Shown: positions 8,030 to 16,258 of the stretch, piece after piece | Numbering within the stretch: position 1 is the first letter of the stretch | How the letters are laid out: each line of letters begins with the position of its first letter | DNA from: Ornatilinea sp. | Lineage (GTDB): Bacteria; Chloroflexota; Anaerolineae; Anaerolineales; Anaerolineaceae | Direction: 5' to 3' | Length of the DNA: 58,590 nt | Assembly (NCBI GenBank): GCA_018433975.1 | Contig: JAHDQE010000003.1 | Location: 1-58,590 of the forward strand | Translations under genes and position numbers: made by a program | Notes under the pieces: model-generated | What the model saw: the letters and a program-made list of their open reading frames with translations, nothing else | Told to the model about the DNA's origin: nothing | Database searches by the model: none

Positions 8030-8440
8030 TTATAGAGCGCGGGCCCGTTCCTGCAGGGCAATATCCTCGGGCCGGGTGGGCGTGATCTCAATGCCGTGCG
8101 GCGTAGACTTTCCGTCCGAGTCGACGTGGACGAAGGTGATGAACCCTTCCACCACCGGATTCTCCTGAGCGCAAATCTCAATATGGGCAACCAGCCTGGT
8201 GCGGCCGGCCAGAACAATTTTGCTGTCGAAACGCACAATTTCTCCACGCCGTACCGGCCGGGAAAACAGCATCCCGTGTACCTTGAGGCAGACAATATTT
8301 TCCGGGCTGGTGAGGCTCGCTGCGGCAATGAAGCCGGATTCGACAAACCATTCGGCGGTGCGCCCCGCATACAGGGTGCCGTGGTGATTCAGATCTTCGC
8401 TCTTCACGAGATGGTAGTTGGAATGGGTGACAATGTCCAT
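8030..8440 (-). CDS. Hotdog-fold acyl-CoA thioesterase
   Basis: A 136-residue hotdog-fold protein of the YciA/acyl-CoA hydrolase type, expected to hydrolyse acyl-CoA thioesters in the cytoplasm. It shows the family's early segment NHHGTLYAGRTAEWFVESG (about residues 18-36), followed by the characteristic strand pairs VCLKVHGMLFSRPVRRGEIV and VEGFITFVHVD. AGGAAAACG lies upstream of the ATG. The neighbours are SagB-type oxidoreductases on the same strand, but the ~75-base gap leaves co-transcription open. Chain-length specificity is unknown. Confidence 0.8.
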   Translation of the reverse strand: MDIVTHSNYHLVKSEDLNHHGTLYAGRTAEWFVESGFIAAASLTSPENIVCLKVHGMLFSRPVRRGEIVRFDSKIVLAGRTRLVAHIEICAQENPVVEGFITFVHVDSDGKSTPHGIEITPTRPEDIALQERARAL

Positions 8441-8515
8441 GGGGCGTTTTCCTTTCAGATTAACTCCGGCAGCATTTGCAGCGGGAGTGGGATGAATGAT
8501 TTGAGGCCGGACTTC

Positions 8516-9259
8516 TTATCGAAGTTTTTTCCCGAGTGAGGCCGCGTAAACCACAAACAGCTCTTCGCCATCCAGATTGAGGGTGGCATTCAGCAGGGCA
8601 TCATCAAAAGCGGCGATACCGCATATTCCACAGTCGATGGGCTCCGCGGACAGGTACAGATTCTGGCAGACATGCCCGGCATCCAGATGCAGATAGCGAT
8701 AACCGCGCTCGCCGTAACGCCAGTACATCCGTTCCCGCACGGCCACCCAGAAGAAGCTGACCGCGCTGTGAATAATTTTGGATTGTTTCATGCAGGCTTC
8801 GGAAAGCTTCTCGGGGAGACCGGATTCCAGGTTCAGGGGCAGGAGGGCATGTTCGGAAGCAATATAGCGGTACAGACCGGGTTCCACACCCGAAACCCGG
8901 TTCACCAGTAAATAGGTTTCAAAAGCGTGGCGTGCCCCGGCAGAGGGGACCGTGCGGAAGGTGACCGGCCGGTTGGTAACGGTCTTGATGCCCTGGGTGC
9001 ACCACAACAGGAAAGAAAGTTCTTCCGGGTTGAGGGCCTCTTCGCGGTACTTCCGCCAGGACTTGCGCTGCTCAATGGCTTCGCGCAGGTCCATGGCAGG
9101 GATCTCTAAATCTTCCGGCCTGGGTAAGGCGATCCGTTTGGCTCCTTCCGGCACCGGGATTTCCAATGGGGGTTGTGGCAGCCCGCGTTCCTGTTCCGAT
9201 ACTTCCAAACGATCGTAATACGTGTTGCGCATGAAATCGCGTCCGGCGTGTTTTGTCAT
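8516..9259 (-). CDS. SagB/ThcOx-type FMN oxidoreductase (copy 1)
   Basis: A 247-residue nitroreductase-superfamily protein of the SagB-type dehydrogenase group. Visible landmarks are REAIEQRKSWRKY near residue 65, LSFLLWCTQGI, TVPSAGARHAFETYLLVN, GLYRYIASEHALLPL, LHLDAGHVCQNLYLSAE and CGICGIAAFDD. These match the FMN-binding core. The ATG at 9259 has AGGAG 7 bases upstream, better than the in-frame start at 9316. Its best-known relatives oxidise azolines in RiPP toxins, but no cyclodehydratase or precursor gene is seen here. A paralogue lies immediately upstream, 28 bases away. Confidence 0.85.
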   Translation of the reverse strand: MTKHAGRDFMRNTYYDRLEVSEQERGLPQPPLEIPVPEGAKRIALPRPEDLEIPAMDLREAIEQRKSWRKYREEALNPEELSFLLWCTQGIKTVTNRPVTFRTVPSAGARHAFETYLLVNRVSGVEPGLYRYIASEHALLPLNLESGLPEKLSEACMKQSKIIHSAVSFFWVAVRERMYWRYGERGYRYLHLDAGHVCQNLYLSAEPIDCGICGIAAFDDALLNATLNLDGEELFVVYAASLGKKLR

Positions 9260-9287
9260 GGGAATTTCTCCTTTCAATAAGGCGCAT

Positions 9288-10040
9288 TCACCCGGTGGGT
9301 TGAATGATTTTGCCAAGTGAAGCGATATAAGCTACAAAATTTTTCTCACCATCCAGTCCCAGCGTGGCATTCAGGCGCGGGTCATCGAAAGAGCCAATCG
9401 CGCATACGCCGCACGCCAGCGGCTCGGCGGCCAGATACAGGTTCTGGCAGATATGTCCGGCATCCAGAAACAGAAAACGGTATCCGCGGTCATCATACCG
9501 CCAGGTCATGCGTTCGCTGGCGGCCACCCATAAAAAGGTAGCTGCGCTGGTGCGGATTTGCGTTTGGTCATAGCAATCCCGAAAGATCTGTTCCCGGGTT
9601 TCCGGGGTGGTATCGAGTGCCAGGAGGGCGTGCCGGGTGGCAATGAAGCGGTACAGGCCCGGCTCAAGCCCGGTTACGCGGTTCAGAACCAGATAGGTCT
9701 CAAAGGGGTGGCGCGCCCCTGCTGAGGGCACCGTGCGGAGTGTGGAAGGGCGCCGGGTAACAACCTTCACACCCTGGGTATACCACAAGAGGAAAGAAAG
9801 TTCCTCCAGCGAAAGCGGCTGCTCGCCGTATCGCCGGTGGGTGCGGCGCCGGTCCAGCGCCGCGCGCAGGTCCAGCGGCGGTGTGCCGAAAGCTTCAGGA
9901 GCGGGCAGGGTGATTAATCCGGCATCTTCCGGATAGGCCAGCTCAAGAGGCGGGCGCGGGGCGGGGTTGTGATGGTCTTTATCCAACTGGTAGGGCGCTC
10001 GGGTCCGGCGCAGAAAATCAGGGCCGATGCTTTCACTCAT
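9288..10040 (-). CDS. SagB/ThcOx-type FMN oxidoreductase (copy 2)
   Basis: A 250-residue tandem paralogue of the next gene, colinear throughout: RAALDRRRTHRRY, LSFLLWYTQGV, TVPSAGARHPFETYLVLN, FLDAGHICQNLYLAAE and CGVCAIGSFDD. It is probably the first gene of a two-gene operon. The start at 10040 (MSESIGPDFL) aligns with copy 1. A frame extending to 10115 is less likely. Tandem retention suggests a heterodimer or two substrates, but this is inference. The divergent gene upstream encodes a Crp/Fnr regulator, which may control it. Confidence 0.85.
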   Translation of the reverse strand: MSESIGPDFLRRTRAPYQLDKDHHNPAPRPPLELAYPEDAGLITLPAPEAFGTPPLDLRAALDRRRTHRRYGEQPLSLEELSFLLWYTQGVKVVTRRPSTLRTVPSAGARHPFETYLVLNRVTGLEPGLYRFIATRHALLALDTTPETREQIFRDCYDQTQIRTSAATFLWVAASERMTWRYDDRGYRFLFLDAGHICQNLYLAAEPLACGVCAIGSFDDPRLNATLGLDGEKNFVAYIASLGKIIQPTG

Positions 10041-10150
10041 CTTTCTTACCTCAAACGGGTCCTCCCATTTCCTGTCAGAATCAATGGGATGGAAAAGATG
10101 TTTCCATTTTATCATGGGCTCTGTAATTCCTCTAAAATCGATGCGATTCC

Positions 10151-10179
10151 TTGCAGGGCGCTTTAAAAACCCTTACAAT
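10151..10179 (+). promoter_or_regulatory. Promoter giving a nearly leaderless crp/fnr-like mRNA
   Basis: TTGCAG (10151-10156), a 17-base spacer and TACAAT (10174-10179). The predicted start near 10186 is only about 3 bases before the ATG at 10189, and no ribosome-binding site is present. The mRNA is therefore probably leaderless or nearly so. Confidence 0.6.
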
Positions 10180-10188
10180 CACAGCATC

Positions 10189-10857
10189 ATGGTTGAACAA
10201 CTGCACGCTCTGCGAAAAATGGCTTTGCTTGCCAGCCTGTCGGATGCCACTCTGGAACAGCTTGCGGAGGCAATGATCCGGCGGAAATTTGCCCCGGAGG
10301 AAATTATCCAGTTTGAAGGCGACCCGTGTGAAGCGGCCTGCTGGGTGGCTTCCGGCGCGGTGCGCGTATACCGGCTCTCTCCGGATGGGCGTGAGCAGGT
10401 GCTGATCCGGCTGGATGCGGGCCAGGCTTTTAACACGGTGCCGCCGCTGCTCCCGGCAGGAACCAACCAGGCCAGTGTGAAGACACTGACCGATACGGTG
10501 CTGTATATGCTGCGCAAAGAAGAATATTTGCGTCTGATCCAATCCTGTCCCGATCTGGCCTATGTGGTCCTGCAGGACTTCGCCGGGAAGCTGGAGCATT
10601 TGACCACTCTGGTGGAAAACCTGGCGCTGCATTCCGTACGGGGACGGCTGGCCCGGTTCTTGCTGGACCAGGCTGAAGACAAAGGTGAGATTTCCCGGAA
10701 CTGGACCCAGGATGAGATCGCTGCACATCTCGGTACGGTCCGCGACATGGTGGGGCGCGCTCTGCGCTCTTTCATCGACGCGGGGTTGGTACGCAAGGAA
10801 CGCAACCGCCTGATCCTGGTTGACCGGGAAGGGCTGGAGAGCGAAGCCGAATTTTAA
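10189..10857 (+). CDS. Crp/Fnr family transcription regulator
   Basis: A 222-residue regulator with an N-terminal cyclic-nucleotide-binding-type beta barrel (about residues 10-130: FEGDPCEAACWVASGAVRVY, SPDGREQVLIRL), a dimerisation helix, and a C-terminal winged helix-turn-helix (WTQDEIAAHLGTVRDMVGRA, RSFIDAGLVRKERNRLILVD). It lacks the N-terminal cysteine cluster of FNR, so oxygen sensing by an Fe-S cluster is unlikely. A small molecule or haem ligand is possible. The ATG at 10189 is preferred because the longer frame from 10027 overlaps the divergent gene and runs across the promoter. It is followed by a ferredoxin and a hemerythrin-like protein, likely targets or partners. Confidence 0.9.
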   Translation: MVEQLHALRKMALLASLSDATLEQLAEAMIRRKFAPEEIIQFEGDPCEAACWVASGAVRVYRLSPDGREQVLIRLDAGQAFNTVPPLLPAGTNQASVKTLTDTVLYMLRKEEYLRLIQSCPDLAYVVLQDFAGKLEHLTTLVENLALHSVRGRLARFLLDQAEDKGEISRNWTQDEIAAHLGTVRDMVGRALRSFIDAGLVRKERNRLILVDREGLESEAEF

Positions 10858-10884
10858 ATTTCCGACTTTTGTCGTATCTTTAAC

Positions 10885-10927
10885 ACCGCCTTTCAGGTAT
10901 CCTGTAGATAGGAAACTGAAAGGCGGT
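10885..10927 (+). promoter_or_regulatory. Hairpin overlapping the ferredoxin ribosome-binding site
   Basis: Perfect 12-base arms (10885-10896 and 10916-10927) with a 19-base loop, followed by TTTT. The 3' arm contains AGGCGG, the only plausible ribosome-binding site for the ferredoxin ATG at 10934 (or GTG at 10931). It could terminate the regulator's transcript, or hide the ribosome-binding site when folded. Confidence 0.6.
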
Positions 10928-10933
10928 TTTGTG

Positions 10934-11152
10934 ATGACGAAGATCTGGACACTCCCTGAAGTAGATCCAAAAAAATGCACGGCCTGTGGACTGTGTGCAG
11001 AACGCTGTCCGGAACACGCACTGGATGTCCTGCCGGAGCAGGGACTGACCTTCACCCGGCCGGAGAACTGCACCTACTGCACGGCCTGTGAGGACCTGTG
11101 TCCGGAACACGCCATTCGCTGCGGATTGGAGATTGTCTGGGGTACCGCCTGA
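10934..11152 (+). CDS. 2[4Fe-4S] ferredoxin-type protein
   Basis: A 72-residue protein with two complete CxxCxxCxxxC(P) clusters, CTACGLCAERCP and CTYCTACEDLCP, each followed by EHA. This is the standard dicluster ferredoxin fold, a low-potential electron carrier in the cytoplasm. Little sequence lies outside the clusters. It sits between a Crp/Fnr regulator and a DUF438-hemerythrin protein, so a role in anaerobic or nitrosative redox response is likely (inference). GTG at 10931 is an alternative start. Translation may be controlled by the hairpin at 10885-10927. Confidence 0.9.
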   Translation: MTKIWTLPEVDPKKCTACGLCAERCPEHALDVLPEQGLTFTRPENCTYCTACEDLCPEHAIRCGLEIVWGTA

Positions 11153-11204
11153 AAAAAGATAGAACGCGGCAGCGCTGTCTGCCTGCCGGTTGAGGAGGTT
11201 TAGC

Positions 11205-12443
11205 ATGAGCGAAATGATTAACAATGTTACCCAACGCAAAGAAATGATCAAAAATATCCTGCGCGGGCTGCACGCGGGGAAACCCCTGGAAGAACTGAAA
11301 GCCCAGTTTGCGGAACTGGCAAAGGAAGCGGATGCTTCGGAAATTGCCGAAGTAGAACAAATGCTGATCGGCGAAGGAATGCCCACAGCCGATATTCAGG
11401 AATTGTGCGACCTGCACGTGGCAGTGGTGCGGGAAGCGCTGGACCACCAGCCCCCTCCCGAGACCATTCCCGGCCATCCGGTATTCACTTTCCGCGCGGA
11501 GAATCAGGTGGGGGCACGCTTCCTGAACGGGCTGCAGGATGCCCTGGCGGTTCCGGGAAGTGCCGGCCTGGCAGCGGCCCGCCAGCAGCTTCAGAAATTG
11601 ATGGCGTTTGACCGTCATTATCTGCGCAAAGAGAATTTGCTGTTCCCTTATCTCGAAAAGCACAGTTTTACCGGACCATCCGCGGTGATGTGGGGCATCC
11701 ATGATGAAATTCGGGCCGGTTGGAAGCAGCTGGATGCTCTGCTGGAATCCGGCCCGGAAGGCGATGAAACAGCCTTTATCGCCAGTGTGAACAAGGTCTT
11801 CGAGAAGCTCGATCATCAGATGCGGGAAATGTTTTATAAAGAGGAAAAGATCCTCTTCCCGGCGGCCATGGACCGGTTGAGCGAAAAAGAATGGGCGGAT
11901 ATCCGCGCCCAGGAAAGTGAACTGGGATATTTTGTGATCCAGCCCAGCGCAGATTGGAAGCCTGCCGCGAAAGAAGCTAAAGAAGCCGTGCCCTCCAGGG
12001 CCGGTGAAACCGGAAATGCAGCGGTGGCGGCAGGCGAGATCCCGCTCTCAACCGGAGTGCTGACCCCGGAGCAAATTAATCTGATGCTGACCCACCTGCC
12101 CGTCGATGTGACCTTTGTGGATGAGCAGGACCGCGTGCGGTTTTTCTCTCAAACCAAAGAGCGCATCTTTGAGCGCCAGCCTGCCATCATCGGGCGCAAG
12201 GTGCAGAACTGCCATCCGCCCCAAAGCGTGCATAAAGTCCAGCAAATTCTGGAAGATTTTCGCTCCGGAAAGCGCGATGTGGCCGAGTTCTGGATCCAGA
12301 TGATGGGGAAGTTTATTCATATCCGCTATTTTGCCCTGCGGGATGATGCCGGTAACTACCGCGGGACCATTGAGGTCTCGCAGGATGTTGCGCCTATCCG
12401 GGCGCTGGAAGGCGAAAAACGCCTGCTGGATGACGCGGGCTAA
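11205..12443 (+). CDS. DUF438 - hemerythrin - PAS domain protein
   Basis: A 412-residue protein with three modules. Residues about 1-75 match the DUF438 helical domain (LRGLHAGKPLEELKAQFAEL, IGEGMPTADIQELCDLH). Residues about 95-230 are a hemerythrin-like four-helix domain with candidate di-iron ligands in HYLRKENLLFPYLE, GIHDEIR and DHQMREMFYKEEKILFP. Residues about 290-410 are a PAS-type domain (LPVDVTFVDEQDRVRFFS ... GTIEVSQDV). Such proteins bind oxygen or nitric oxide through the di-iron site and may bind haem through PAS. GAGGAGG before the ATG at 11205 fixes the start. It follows the ferredoxin by 52 bases and is closed by a strong terminator. Confidence 0.88.
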   Translation: MSEMINNVTQRKEMIKNILRGLHAGKPLEELKAQFAELAKEADASEIAEVEQMLIGEGMPTADIQELCDLHVAVVREALDHQPPPETIPGHPVFTFRAENQVGARFLNGLQDALAVPGSAGLAAARQQLQKLMAFDRHYLRKENLLFPYLEKHSFTGPSAVMWGIHDEIRAGWKQLDALLESGPEGDETAFIASVNKVFEKLDHQMREMFYKEEKILFPAAMDRLSEKEWADIRAQESELGYFVIQPSADWKPAAKEAKEAVPSRAGETGNAAVAAGEIPLSTGVLTPEQINLMLTHLPVDVTFVDEQDRVRFFSQTKERIFERQPAIIGRKVQNCHPPQSVHKVQQILEDFRSGKRDVAEFWIQMMGKFIHIRYFALRDDAGNYRGTIEVSQDVAPIRALEGEKRLLDDAG

Positions 12444-12466
12444 AGGATTTTTTTGACGATCAACCC

Positions 12467-12502
12467 CCGGGCTTTTCTTATCACGAAAAGCCCGGTTTTT
12501 TT
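12467..12502 (+). terminator. Rho-independent terminator
   Basis: Perfect 11-base arms (12467-12477 and 12485-12495, CCGGGCTTTTC / GAAAAGCCCGG), a 7-base loop and seven T. It ends the regulator-ferredoxin-DUF438 unit. Confidence 0.9.
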
Positions 12503-12546
12503 GGTTTGACAGACTGCCCCGGTCTCTGCACTTAAATAAAACCAGC

Positions 12547-12572
12547 CCCCGAAAGTTTGGAGAAATTCGGGG
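12547..12572 (-). terminator. Possible terminator after the ABC exporter operon
   Basis: Seven-base inverted arms CCCCGAA (12547-12553) and TTCGGGG (12566-12572) lie just past the stop of the last ABC gene on the minus strand, followed by a loose T-rich stretch. Confidence 0.45.
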
Positions 12573-12618
12573 ACTGAAAGGGATTACTTTTTTGAATAAA
12601 TTTTACGGATGGAACGGA

Positions 12619-14466
12619 TTAACCGGGCAGGGCGACGGCTTCCTGGCCTTTGAACTGGCTCATGTACATATTGTTGTAAAAACCGCCCTGCGCCAGCAAT
12701 TCTTTATGGGTCCCGCGCTCAATAATTTGCCCATCATTGATTACCAGAATCTGGTCCGCGTTGCGAATGGTGCTCAAGCGGTGCGCAATCACAAAACTGG
12801 TTCTGCCTTCCATCAGGCGCAGCAGCGCTTCCTGAATATGCACCTCGGTACGGGTATCCACTGAACTGGTAGCCTCATCCAGGATCAGGATGGCGGGATC
12901 TGCCAGAACGGCCCGGGCAATTGCCAGGAGCTGGCGCTGACCCTGGCTGAGATTGCCGCCGCGCTCGGAAAGCATGGTCTGGTAGCCCTTCGACAGGCGG
13001 TGAATAAACTGGTCGGCATTGGCCAGTCTGGCGGCCGCGATCACTTCTTCATCCGTGGCGTCCAACCGGCCATAACGGATATTTTCCATCACGGTGTCCG
13101 AGAACAGGAATGAATCCTGGAGGACGATTCCCAACTGGTGCCGCAGGCTGTCTTTCTGCACTTTGCAGACGCTTTTGCCATCAATGCTGATAGTGCCGGA
13201 TTGGATGTCGTAGAAGCGGGTCAACAGATTAATGATGGTGGTTTTACCGGCGCCGGTCGGCCCTACCAGAGCAATCGTCTGGCCCGGCAGTACCTTGATG
13301 TTCATATCCTTGATAACCGGAACGTCCTCGACGTAGCTGAAGTTGACATGGTCAAACTGGACCAGACCTTTGATATTCCCCAGGGGTTCAGCGTCCGGAT
13401 CATCTGCCAGTTCCGGCTTTTTATCGACGATCTCAAAAACACGTTCGGCACCGGCTAAAGCGGATTGAATGTTGTTGAACAGATCCGCGAGCTGCCGCAG
13501 AGGCTGCACGAACTGGCGGGTATACCCGATGAATGAAGCAATAACCCCTACGCTGACCATATCCCGCAGTGCCAGCCAGCCGCCCAACCCCGCCACCACA
13601 GCGATCATCAGGTTAGAAAGTACACCGATCAGAGGAGGCAGCAGCATCACATAGGTTTGAGCTTTGATGCCGGTCGTTCGGACTTCATCATTGTTGCCTT
13701 TGAAAGTGTCCAGCACGCTTGAACTGCGCTGGAAAGCAGTCACCACACGCTGCCCGCTGATGGTCTCTTCCATCAGACCATTGAGTTTCCCCAATTCGGT
13801 CTGGTATGCGCGGAACCCCGTGCGGGTGTAGCGTGCCACGCTGGCCGTCAGCAGGAGCATCAGCGGAATGACCAGCAACGTCCCTAATGCCAGCCAGATA
13901 TTCAATACGAACATCATCACCAGGACACCCACCAGGGTGAGCAAACTGGCAATCAACTGGGTGATATTCTGGGAAACCGCCCGGTTTACCGCATCCACAT
14001 CGTTGGTCAAACGGCTCATCAAGTCGCCGTGGGAATGGCGGTCAAAAAAGCTCAGAGAAAGCGTTTGAAGATGTTCGAAAAGGTCCCGGCGCAAGGTGCG
14101 CAGTGCTTTCTGTGCCAGACCGGCCACCAGATAGTTGGCCGCGAACTGGGTTGCCCAGTAGAGCAGGTAAGACCCCAGCATCAAAAAGGCGATATTCCGC
14201 AGGCCAACCAGATCTTTTGCAGACATGTATTTGTCGATGGCCACTCCAAGCAGGTAGGGACCTGCCAGGCTGAAACCAGTATAGGCAATTGTTAAAACAA
14301 AGACCACTATCAATCCACCTAAATAAGGTCGAAGGTAACTGACCAAACGATTCAGGGTGCCCCGAACGTCCTTTGCCTTCTCGATCTTACGGTTGCCGTG
14401 TCCGCCAGGGCCGCGAAAACCGCGACTTTGGGATGTCGAGGATCTTTGTGAGGTACCAATAGACAT
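12619..14466 (-). CDS. ABC exporter half-transporter, catalytically complete subunit
   Basis: A 615-residue type IV ABC exporter (MsbA/MdlB/LmrD-like): a charged cytoplasmic N-terminus, six membrane helices (about residues 55-340) and a C-terminal ATPase domain. ATPase motifs are Walker A GPTGAGKTT, signature LSQGQRQL, Walker B ILILDEATSSVD with the catalytic Glu present, and the H-loop AHRLST. It directly abuts its partner gene upstream: the partner's stop at 14467 touches this start. The pair most likely forms a heterodimeric multidrug or lipid exporter under the MarR-family regulator at the head of the operon. Confidence 0.93.
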   Translation of the reverse strand: MSIGTSQRSSTSQSRGFRGPGGHGNRKIEKAKDVRGTLNRLVSYLRPYLGGLIVVFVLTIAYTGFSLAGPYLLGVAIDKYMSAKDLVGLRNIAFLMLGSYLLYWATQFAANYLVAGLAQKALRTLRRDLFEHLQTLSLSFFDRHSHGDLMSRLTNDVDAVNRAVSQNITQLIASLLTLVGVLVMMFVLNIWLALGTLLVIPLMLLLTASVARYTRTGFRAYQTELGKLNGLMEETISGQRVVTAFQRSSSVLDTFKGNNDEVRTTGIKAQTYVMLLPPLIGVLSNLMIAVVAGLGGWLALRDMVSVGVIASFIGYTRQFVQPLRQLADLFNNIQSALAGAERVFEIVDKKPELADDPDAEPLGNIKGLVQFDHVNFSYVEDVPVIKDMNIKVLPGQTIALVGPTGAGKTTIINLLTRFYDIQSGTISIDGKSVCKVQKDSLRHQLGIVLQDSFLFSDTVMENIRYGRLDATDEEVIAAARLANADQFIHRLSKGYQTMLSERGGNLSQGQRQLLAIARAVLADPAILILDEATSSVDTRTEVHIQEALLRLMEGRTSFVIAHRLSTIRNADQILVINDGQIIERGTHKELLAQGGFYNNMYMSQFKGQEAVALPG

Positions 14467-16224
14467 TTAATCACCTCCTGCCAGGGCGGCAACAGTGTTG
14501 CCGCTGCCAAGCTGGGAATCAAAAATTTCACGATAAATTGAGCTGGATTCCAGGAGATCGGCATGTCGGCCTTCTGCCGCGATCTGCCCATCTTCCAGAA
14601 CCAAAATTTTATCCGCACTCAGCACGGTGCTGATGCGTTGGGCAACCACAAAGCTGGTGCGGTTGACCATTAACTTTTCAAGAGCGGCCTGAATTTCCAC
14701 TTCGGTTTCTACATCCACCGCGCTGGTGCTGTCATCCAGAATCAGGATCTTGGGTTGGACCAACAAGGCGCGCGCAATAGCAATACGCTGTTTCTGACCA
14801 CCGGAGAGATTGGCGCCTCGCTGTTCGACCATGGCATCGTACCCTTCGGAAAACTCCATGATAAAGTCATGCGCCTGGGCGGCTTTTGCAGCCGCAATAA
14901 CCTCTTCATCCGAGGCATCCGGGCGGCCATAGCGGATATTGTCGCGAATCGTACCGCTGAACAGCACGGATTCCTGCAGAGCGATTCCTATATTTTCAAG
15001 CAGCGAAGCCTGGGTGATATCGCGGATATCCATCCCATCCACCATGATCCGTCCTTCGGTCACATCATAGAAACGGGGAATCAGGCTTACCAGACTGGAT
15101 TTCCCGGAACCGGTGGCGCCGAGAATGGCGACGGTTTGACCCGGTTCCGCTTCAAAAGAGATATTCTTCAGTACGGGATCGCCGTTCCCGTTGTAGCTGA
15201 AAGTGACGTTCTCAAAGGTGACTTTTCCGGAGAAATCGGTCAACACTCTGGCATTGGGCTTGTCCTTAATTTCCGGTTCATTGACGAGAACTTTTTTGAT
15301 TCTGCCTGCGGAAGCTTCGGCCGCAGCCGCCATACCGATGATCATGGCGAGCATTAAAATCGGGAACATGGTGGTCATCAAATAGTTACTGAAAGCAATG
15401 ATCTCCCCTGTGGTAAGGTTGCCCTGAATCACCTGCACGCCGCCAAACCAGACAATGGCCACCGTACCCAGGTTCAAAATCAGGAACAAGGTAGGAAACA
15501 CCATTGCCAGTTTTTGCATTACATTGATTTGCTGGCCCATATAATCCGTGTTTACTTTTTCAAAACGTTCGTTTTCGTAATTGCGGCGCACAAAGGCTTT
15601 TACTACCCTGACCCCGGAAAGATTTTCCTGAAGCACCGTGTTCAACCGGTCCAGACGGCGCTGTACCTCCAGAAAGAGAGGAGGAATATTGCGGATAAAA
15701 TAAGCGATCAGCCCACCGGTGAGGAATAACAACGGCAAAATAATCAATGCCAGGCGCGGCGAGGTGACAAAGAGCAGAATGCCGCTGCCAATCATCAGCA
15801 ATGGGGCACGGGTCCCAATACGCAGGGACATCATCACCAACTGCTGAACCATGTTGACGTCGCTGGTAAGAGAGGTCAACAGTTCGCCGGTCTGAAGGCG
15901 ATCCAGGTTCCCAAAGGAGAATTTTTGAATGGTTTTGAAGATATCTGCGCGCAGATCATGTCCAAAATCCTGGGAAACCCGGACGGAATAAATCGTATTT
16001 GCAATAGCCAGAAGTGTACTCAGCACAGAGGCACCGATCATCAACAACGCAGTTTGAATGATGATTTGCATGTTCTTCTGTCCGATGCCTTTATCGATAA
16101 TGGTTTGAGTCAGTCTGGGAATCGTCAAATCCATGGCAACCACAAGCGCCAGCGTGACCAGGGCAAGGACTGCGGGTTTCCAATAGGGTTTGAGATATTT
16201 CATTAAATATTTCAGTGATTTCAT
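14467..16224 (-). CDS. ABC exporter half-transporter, degenerate-site subunit
   Basis: A 585-residue type IV ABC exporter (MdlA/LmrC-like) with six membrane helices (about residues 15-310) and an ATPase domain: Walker A GATGSGKSS, signature LSGGQKQR, Walker B ILILDDSTSAVD. The catalytic Glu after Walker B is replaced by Asp and the H-loop His by Gln (VAQRIST). This is the known pattern of heterodimeric exporters in which one of the two ATP sites is non-catalytic. The partner gene follows directly. Upstream by 34 bases lies a MarR-family gene, so the three genes form one operon. Confidence 0.93.
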   Translation of the reverse strand: MKSLKYLMKYLKPYWKPAVLALVTLALVVAMDLTIPRLTQTIIDKGIGQKNMQIIIQTALLMIGASVLSTLLAIANTIYSVRVSQDFGHDLRADIFKTIQKFSFGNLDRLQTGELLTSLTSDVNMVQQLVMMSLRIGTRAPLLMIGSGILLFVTSPRLALIILPLLFLTGGLIAYFIRNIPPLFLEVQRRLDRLNTVLQENLSGVRVVKAFVRRNYENERFEKVNTDYMGQQINVMQKLAMVFPTLFLILNLGTVAIVWFGGVQVIQGNLTTGEIIAFSNYLMTTMFPILMLAMIIGMAAAAEASAGRIKKVLVNEPEIKDKPNARVLTDFSGKVTFENVTFSYNGNGDPVLKNISFEAEPGQTVAILGATGSGKSSLVSLIPRFYDVTEGRIMVDGMDIRDITQASLLENIGIALQESVLFSGTIRDNIRYGRPDASDEEVIAAAKAAQAHDFIMEFSEGYDAMVEQRGANLSGGQKQRIAIARALLVQPKILILDDSTSAVDVETEVEIQAALEKLMVNRTSFVVAQRISTVLSADKILVLEDGQIAAEGRHADLLESSSIYREIFDSQLGSGNTVAALAGGD

Positions 16225-16258
16225 CGTATTTACCTGTATATCAATTTAATCGAAGTTC

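Noticed and set aside
8516..10040. A thiazole/oxazole RiPP cluster
   Set aside because: Only the SagB-type oxidoreductases are present. The cyclodehydratase, precursor and exporter are missing. The ABC exporter nearby has its own MarR control and opposite-side context.
10132..11073. A 313-codon minus-strand frame across the Crp/Fnr and ferredoxin genes
   Set aside because: It is antisense to two well-supported genes and contains no domain.
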